A DNA stretch of 64,000 bases from Muribaculaceae bacterium (GTDB lineage: Bacteria; Bacteroidota; Bacteroidia; Bacteroidales; Muribaculaceae). The notes beneath the pieces were generated by a model that made no database searches, was not told where the DNA came from, and saw only the letters and a list, made by a program, of their open reading frames with translations. The stretch covers positions 62,001 to 126,000 of the forward strand of contig JAFLTW010000003.1 of the NCBI GenBank assembly GCA_022509085.1, read 5' to 3'. Shown here one piece after another: positions 60,506-64,000 of this stretch (position 1 is its first letter; each line of letters starts with the position of its first letter). The position numbers were made by a program, and so were the translations under genes.

Positions 60506-61291
60506 ATGGCAAAAAAATCAGCAATCTCAGGTGAGTACATTATCACACAAGAGGATAATGGCACCATCCGCGTTTGTCAAATCTTTGACAACGTGAAAGG
60601 CTCGCTTCGAGAAGCCTCTAAATCTGTCGGCTTTGAGTTCGATCCTAATTGGACAACCCAGCAATTCGGAAGCAAATTAGTGAAAGAATATGGAGACGGT
60701 CACACGGCTTCCGTGGGTGAATATACCATAGTAAAGCGTGAATCAGGTTCTGTTGAATCATACCGCGTGCATGGTAACTCTATCGCAGTACTTCGCAAGA
60801 TAGCTGCTGAAGCCGGTCTTAAAGCCGATCAGAAGTGGAACACCCGCACTTTTGGCAGTGTACTTATCGATTTCGTCAACGGCGACTACAATCCCAATGA
60901 AGTTGCTGAAGACGAGACCAGCCTTGAAGTGCGACCCGATATGACGGTTCAGCAACTTTGGGATGCCTTTCACGAAATGTTCGGTGGCCATCTCCGAATC
61001 AAGAAAGGAAACAAACGTTATGATGAACACAATGGGACAACTGCCAGTGAACATTATGAAGTGATAGATGTCCCTCTTTCAGAAATTGGTTGTACGGAAG
61101 AGGCCAAATTCTCGCCCGAGATGACTGTAGGTGAATTTACCAAGAAAATGAAGGAAGATTGTGGATTAAGCGTTGTAGTGGCTACTTCCGATGACTGGGT
61201 CGCAGTTCTTGACGATTTCGTTCTGGATAGTGTTTCCTTCATCCCGAAAAACACCACAAAGGCCAAAATGCAGGAAATTCTTGATCGATAA
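60506..61291 (+). CDS. Three-domain protein of unknown function with internal repeats
   Basis: Residues 1-65 and 66-127 are repeats of one unit: GEYIITQEDNGTIRV...WTTQQFGSKLV and GEYTIVKRESGSVES...WNTRTFGSVLI. The C-terminal part (from 145) reads MTVQQLWDAFHEMFGGHLRI, then VGEFTKKMKEDCGLSVVVA, and resembles the protein at 63185 (MKVKGLKDKFKETFGLTLRV; VGSFEKMVADAYGIGVQVA). This looks like a domain family of its own. There is no signal peptide. It is 41 bases after the nuclease gene and 17 before the basic protein, so one operon. Function unknown. Confidence 0.72.
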   Translation: MAKKSAISGEYIITQEDNGTIRVCQIFDNVKGSLREASKSVGFEFDPNWTTQQFGSKLVKEYGDGHTASVGEYTIVKRESGSVESYRVHGNSIAVLRKIAAEAGLKADQKWNTRTFGSVLIDFVNGDYNPNEVAEDETSLEVRPDMTVQQLWDAFHEMFGGHLRIKKGNKRYDEHNGTTASEHYEVIDVPLSEIGCTEEAKFSPEMTVGEFTKKMKEDCGLSVVVATSDDWVAVLDDFVLDSVSFIPKNTTKAKMQEILDR

Positions 61292-61308
61292 CACTAAAAA
61301 TATAAATT

Positions 61309-61563
61309 ATGGCAATCCAAAGAACCGCATCCGGCAAGATGGATAAGCGTACTAAAGAGTACAAGGAACTCAAAGAGCGTCTTGCCAAAGCTCGTGCCAC
61401 AAAGGCCGGTGCTTCAAAAAAGACTCAATCCACACTTAAGAAAACTAAGAGTGGCAAAGTTGACAAACGCACAAAGGAAGGCAAGGCAATATGCGAACGA
61501 ATGGCCAAAGCCCGTAAAGCTCAAAATTCACTCAAAAACCGCCTTAAAAGATTATTCCGATGA
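61309..61563 (+). CDS. Small basic protein with an internal duplication
   Basis: The 84-residue product is rich in Lys and Arg. SGKMDKRTKEYKELKERLAK (residues 8-27) recurs as SGKVDKRTKEGKAICERMAK (44-63), with LKKTK or similar before it. It ends in a basic tail (LKNRLKRLFR). It is likely to bind nucleic acid or an acidic partner. The stop overlaps the next ATG by four bases (ATGA), so it is coupled to the TerB-like gene. Confidence 0.7.
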   Translation: MAIQRTASGKMDKRTKEYKELKERLAKARATKAGASKKTQSTLKKTKSGKVDKRTKEGKAICERMAKARKAQNSLKNRLKRLFR

Positions 61564-61988
61564 AAACAGCAACCAATACAATAGCTTCGTTACTTGCAGC
61601 CTGCATTTGGGCAGACGGAGAATATGCAGAAGTAGAACGCATCACTGCTGACGAAATTGCCGATGCTTTCGGGATTCCCGAAAAAGATTTCAACAAATAT
61701 ATGACGGCTGCAGTCGTAGAGGTTCAAAATCTCACGCCTGAAGCTGCTACGGAATACGCCGTGAAACATGCCGCTAAGGTTGACCCTGAAGAAGCCGGAG
61801 AAGTTTTCCAGGCTATAATGCAGATGCTTCTGTGCGACGGCGTCCTTACAGCTGGTGAAGTCTACAACCTTCTTGCCATGGCTGAAGCGTTGGACATTGA
61901 CCGCGAAAGTGCAATCCTCATGCTCTGTGATATGGTCAAGACGGAACCCGATTTAGAAGTTTCGTTTGAGGAAGATGACAACGAATAG
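61560..61988 (+). CDS. TerB-like protein
   Basis: The 142-residue protein is all-helical with two half-repeats of the TerB kind: ACIWADGEYAEVERITADEI near 15-34 and QMLLCDGVLTAGEVYNLLAMA near 95-115. The D-G-x-x-x-x-E spacing resembles the metal-binding sites of TerB (tellurium resistance/stress). TerB proteins are linked to membrane stress and phage-response systems with Ser/Thr kinases and membrane partners, which fits this context. The gene is third from the OmpA gene in a tight operon. It is soluble. Confidence 0.66.
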   Translation: MKTATNTIASLLAACIWADGEYAEVERITADEIADAFGIPEKDFNKYMTAAVVEVQNLTPEAATEYAVKHAAKVDPEEAGEVFQAIMQMLLCDGVLTAGEVYNLLAMAEALDIDRESAILMLCDMVKTEPDLEVSFEEDDNE

Positions 61989-62001
61989 TATTTCATGAGA
62001 T

Positions 62002-62919
62002 ATGGCAAGTAAAGTAAGAGTTTACGGTAAAGCTCAAAACCGCACTTCTTTAGGCATTATGCATGCCTATATGGTGATGTTCCCCCATGCAACACTCGAA
62101 GACCTTCGTAAAGCTTTCCCAAATGAGCTGGCCCCGGACAACGGTACTGGCCAAATTTTTATCCTCGCAAATGAAAAAGGCACCACTGCTGACTGGGACG
62201 GATATTTTAAGGCTGATGATGAGGTCCTTACAACCGGCGACGGCAAAAAGGTTGCTGTCAACAAGATGTGGACCAAAAAATCATTTGAAAATCTGGTTCG
62301 CCATGCCGGTCAGTATGATATCGAGGTTGCGCAGTTCGATCCGGCAGAAAAAGGTTTCGGCAAGAAAGGCTCATTCGCACTTGAATATCTTAACGGATAT
62401 GTACCTCCGGTCGCCGGCAGGAAGAAAGGGCTTCCCTGGTGGCTTTGGCTACTGCTGGCGCTCATAGTAGCCGGTGTAGTGGTGGCCCTCTGCCTCCCCA
62501 GAGGAGAAAAGGTTATAGAAAAGGAAGTGGTAGTGGAGAAAGAGGTTGTTGTGCGCGATACGGTCTATGTTCAGCAGATTGAAGACATTGAAAAGAATTT
62601 CAATGCTGCACAATTTGAACAAGGTAAAGCCGACCTTAACGATGACGCCAAACTGGCCCTTCACGATCTTGCAAAGGTGCTCAACCAGAACCCTGAACTG
62701 AAACTTAAAATAGAAGGTCATACTTCTTCAGAGGGTGATGATGCTACTAATCAGAAGCTTTCAGAAGCCAGGGCTCAAGCCGCTGTTGATTTCTTGGTTA
62801 ATAAAGAGGGAATTGACAAATCAAGGCTTGAAGCAAAAGGTATGGGATCTTCTCAACCCATTGACCCTGACAATCTTGACGCAAATCGAAGAACCGAATT
62901 CGTTGTTATAGATGAGTAA
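62002..62919 (+). CDS. Inner-membrane protein with C-terminal OmpA-family domain
   Basis: There is no signal peptide. Residues 1-135 form a soluble domain that may be related to those in neighbouring genes (MWTKKSFENLVRHAGQYDIEV). A single transmembrane helix (about 145-165, PWWLWLLLALIVAGVVVAL) is followed by a charged coiled stretch (VIEKEVVVEKEVVV) and an OmpA peptidoglycan-binding domain (205-305, LKIEGHTSSEGDD; ANRRTEFVV). This gives an N-in anchor with a wall-binding domain in the periplasm. It is not an outer-membrane protein. Its stop overlaps the next gene by 8 bases. Confidence 0.8.
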   Translation: MASKVRVYGKAQNRTSLGIMHAYMVMFPHATLEDLRKAFPNELAPDNGTGQIFILANEKGTTADWDGYFKADDEVLTTGDGKKVAVNKMWTKKSFENLVRHAGQYDIEVAQFDPAEKGFGKKGSFALEYLNGYVPPVAGRKKGLPWWLWLLLALIVAGVVVALCLPRGEKVIEKEVVVEKEVVVRDTVYVQQIEDIEKNFNAAQFEQGKADLNDDAKLALHDLAKVLNQNPELKLKIEGHTSSEGDDATNQKLSEARAQAAVDFLVNKEGIDKSRLEAKGMGSSQPIDPDNLDANRRTEFVVIDE

Positions 62920-63160
62920 TAAAGCATATTATCAGAAGCAAATAATAGATTTACGCGCTCGTATTGCTCGCGAAAAGGAAGTAATGAAGCGTGATAATGA
63001 ATCTTATGCCCGAATGATAAAAAGTGCTTCTTCTCCTTCAAGCAAAGCAACTTATCGTAAGAGTAAGATTGATAGGGCTGAATCTCACAAAAGAGAAATC
63101 GCGAGACTGCAAACTCAGATAGCGCAGGCCCAGCTAAACAAAGCTAAAGCACCTAAATAA
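62912..63160 (+). CDS. Small coiled-coil protein
   Basis: The 82-residue product (MSNKAYYQKQIIDLRARIAR, then KREIARLQTQIAQAQLNKAK) is a basic helical coiled coil with a heptad pattern and no cysteine. It overlaps the OmpA gene and precedes the 104-residue gene by 24 bases. It could be a scaffold. I do not recognise a family. Confidence 0.65.
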   Translation: MSNKAYYQKQIIDLRARIAREKEVMKRDNESYARMIKSASSPSSKATYRKSKIDRAESHKREIARLQTQIAQAQLNKAKAPK

Positions 63161-63184
63161 TATTAACCCGTAAAATTTATTATT

Positions 63185-63499
63185 ATGGCAGATTTCAAAA
63201 TCGATGGCCGCATGAAAGTAAAAGGCCTCAAAGACAAATTTAAAGAAACCTTCGGACTTACACTCCGCGTGTACACAACCGTTAATTGCAAGCAGCCTGC
63301 CAAAGATGATGCAACTCTTGCATCAATCCGCGCGGAAGGCGCAAAAGGCGGAGAAATCGTAGTTGGTTCAAACCGTAAGGTTGGCAGCTTTGAGAAAATG
63401 GTTGCCGATGCTTATGGTATCGGTGTGCAGGTAGCCAATGCGGCAAACACCAAACTCAGCAACGACGACGATACTCTCGCAGCTGCAGCCAAGAAATAA
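63185..63499 (+). CDS. Small protein with the operon's shared domain
   Basis: The 104-residue protein (MADFKIDGRMKVKGLKDKFK; FGLTLRVYTTVN; DDATLASIRAEGAKGGEIVV; DDDTLAAAAKK) matches the C-terminal part of the protein at 60506 in order and spacing. It is alpha/beta and acidic near the end. It is the last gene before the terminator at 63513-63552. Function unknown. Confidence 0.7.
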   Translation: MADFKIDGRMKVKGLKDKFKETFGLTLRVYTTVNCKQPAKDDATLASIRAEGAKGGEIVVGSNRKVGSFEKMVADAYGIGVQVANAANTKLSNDDDTLAAAAKK

Positions 63500-63512
63500 A
63501 TTTGATTATAGT

Positions 63513-63552
63513 AGGGTCGTTGTTGCCTTGTCTTATACAACGACCCTTCTTT
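63513..63552 (+). terminator. Terminator of the nuclease-TerB-OmpA operon
   Basis: Eleven-base arms (AGGGTCGTTGT and ACAACGACCCT) with a 13-base loop, followed by TCTTTAA. Confidence 0.83.
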
Positions 63553-63676
63553 AATTCACCCTTGAGGGAGTGATAAACATCTATTTAAGTAGGTGAGATC
63601 CAAAATAACCCCTGGAGAAAAAGAGGGCAAAAAACCTAAATCATAAGGGGCGATACCGTTTAATCATCTTTTCTCT

Positions 63677-64000
63677 ATGAGATTTATACGTAATTCATTT
63701 CTATTTGCTTTAATGATACTGGTTGTCGGATGTTCAAAAACCGGCAATCGGTCTCTTGCGGACAAATCCGAGGGGAGTATCGAGGACTATGAAATGCAGT
63801 CTGTGAATGCTGTCGAACAGGCCAGACCTACGATTATGGTAATTCCAAGCGATATCCTCATGAAACGATATGGAGCCCTTAAAACGCAAAAGATTAATGG
63901 CGTAAACACTAATATTTATGATTACAATAAATATCTGTTGGCCAACAATGATAATAAAGCCCTCCTTTCTGTAATTACTGAGAATTTTGTGGACCAAAAT
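63677..64000 (+). CDS. DUF6175-like lipoprotein, N-terminal part
   Basis: The product starts MRFIRNSFLFALMILVVGCS, with a lipobox VVGC (C19), and then ARPTIMVIPSDILMKRYGAL, similar to the start of DUF6175 proteins. The window ends after 108 codons, so the gene is cut at the right edge. It lies 124 bases after the operon terminator and probably has its own promoter, although none is clear. It would sit on the outer membrane facing the periplasm, near the OmpA-domain protein of the operon. Confidence 0.62.
   Translation, partial: MRFIRNSFLFALMILVVGCSKTGNRSLADKSEGSIEDYEMQSVNAVEQARPTIMVIPSDILMKRYGALKTQKINGVNTNIYDYNKYLLANNDNKALLSVITENFVDQN

Noticed and set aside
63734..63997. Minus-strand frame of 87 codons at the right edge
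   Set aside because: It is antisense to the lipoprotein gene, whose lipobox and family motif are clear; nothing supports the minus frame.

Overview
The window looks like a chromosomal segment of an anaerobic gut Bacteroidales, most likely near the Muribaculaceae or Prevotella. Evidence: Bacteroidetes-type promoters (TTTG, about 20 bases, then TAnnTTTG) before many genes; a SusC/SusD polysaccharide locus; type IX secretion regulators PorX and PorW; ferredoxin-dependent 2-oxoacid oxidoreductases; an RNase HI with a viroplasmin domain; and cargo proteins ending in short T9SS-like tails. No database search was run, so family names rest on motifs read from the translations.

Positions 1-31000 are mostly core genome: dapB (partial), a PCMD protein, tRNA-Glu/rpsT/tRNA-Glu, recA, rnhA, and a korA-korB-nfnA-nfnB-glycosyltransferase operon that couples 2-oxoacid oxidation to ferredoxin and NADPH. 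They are followed by the overlapping porW-porX-Sel1 operon, a sirtuin, a four-subunit vor operon, an Omp28-like secreted protein, the TPR lipoprotein-nadB-S41 protease-mfd operon, ffs with tRNA-Thr, and ruvC.

Positions 31000-46700 hold a glycan locus: a membrane regulator (DUF6377), a divergent pair (carbohydrate-binding secreted protein plus a secreted GH30), and susC-susD-GH30 lipoprotein-surface glycan-binding lipoprotein-GH3. The susCD-GH30-SGBP-GH3 order matches the beta-1,6-glucan (fungal glucan) locus of Bacteroides thetaiotaomicron. The predicted job is capture and endo-cleavage of beta-1,6-glucan at the surface, import by SusC/D, and release of glucose by GH3.

Positions 46700-64000 are visibly richer in A and T and form an accessory/defence island: remnants of a hipBA toxin-antitoxin, an AAA ATPase with a nuclease-like tail, a pair of DUF262 (GmrSD-like) proteins, a flavin reductase, an orphan gene behind iterated operator-like repeats, YefM-YoeB with its TGTACA operator, a broken Bro-N gene, a membrane Ser/Thr kinase and a convergent small regulator. 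Next comes a 774-base intergenic region with three copies of an 18-base motif, each downstream of a promoter-like box, and two of which lie in predicted structured transcripts. It leads into an operon of a PD-(D/E)XK nuclease-like protein, two proteins sharing an unnamed domain, a duplicated small basic protein, a TerB-like protein, an inner-membrane OmpA-domain protein and a coiled-coil protein. A partial DUF6175-like lipoprotein follows. The RNA-nuclease-TerB-OmpA block is the best candidate for an undescribed system.
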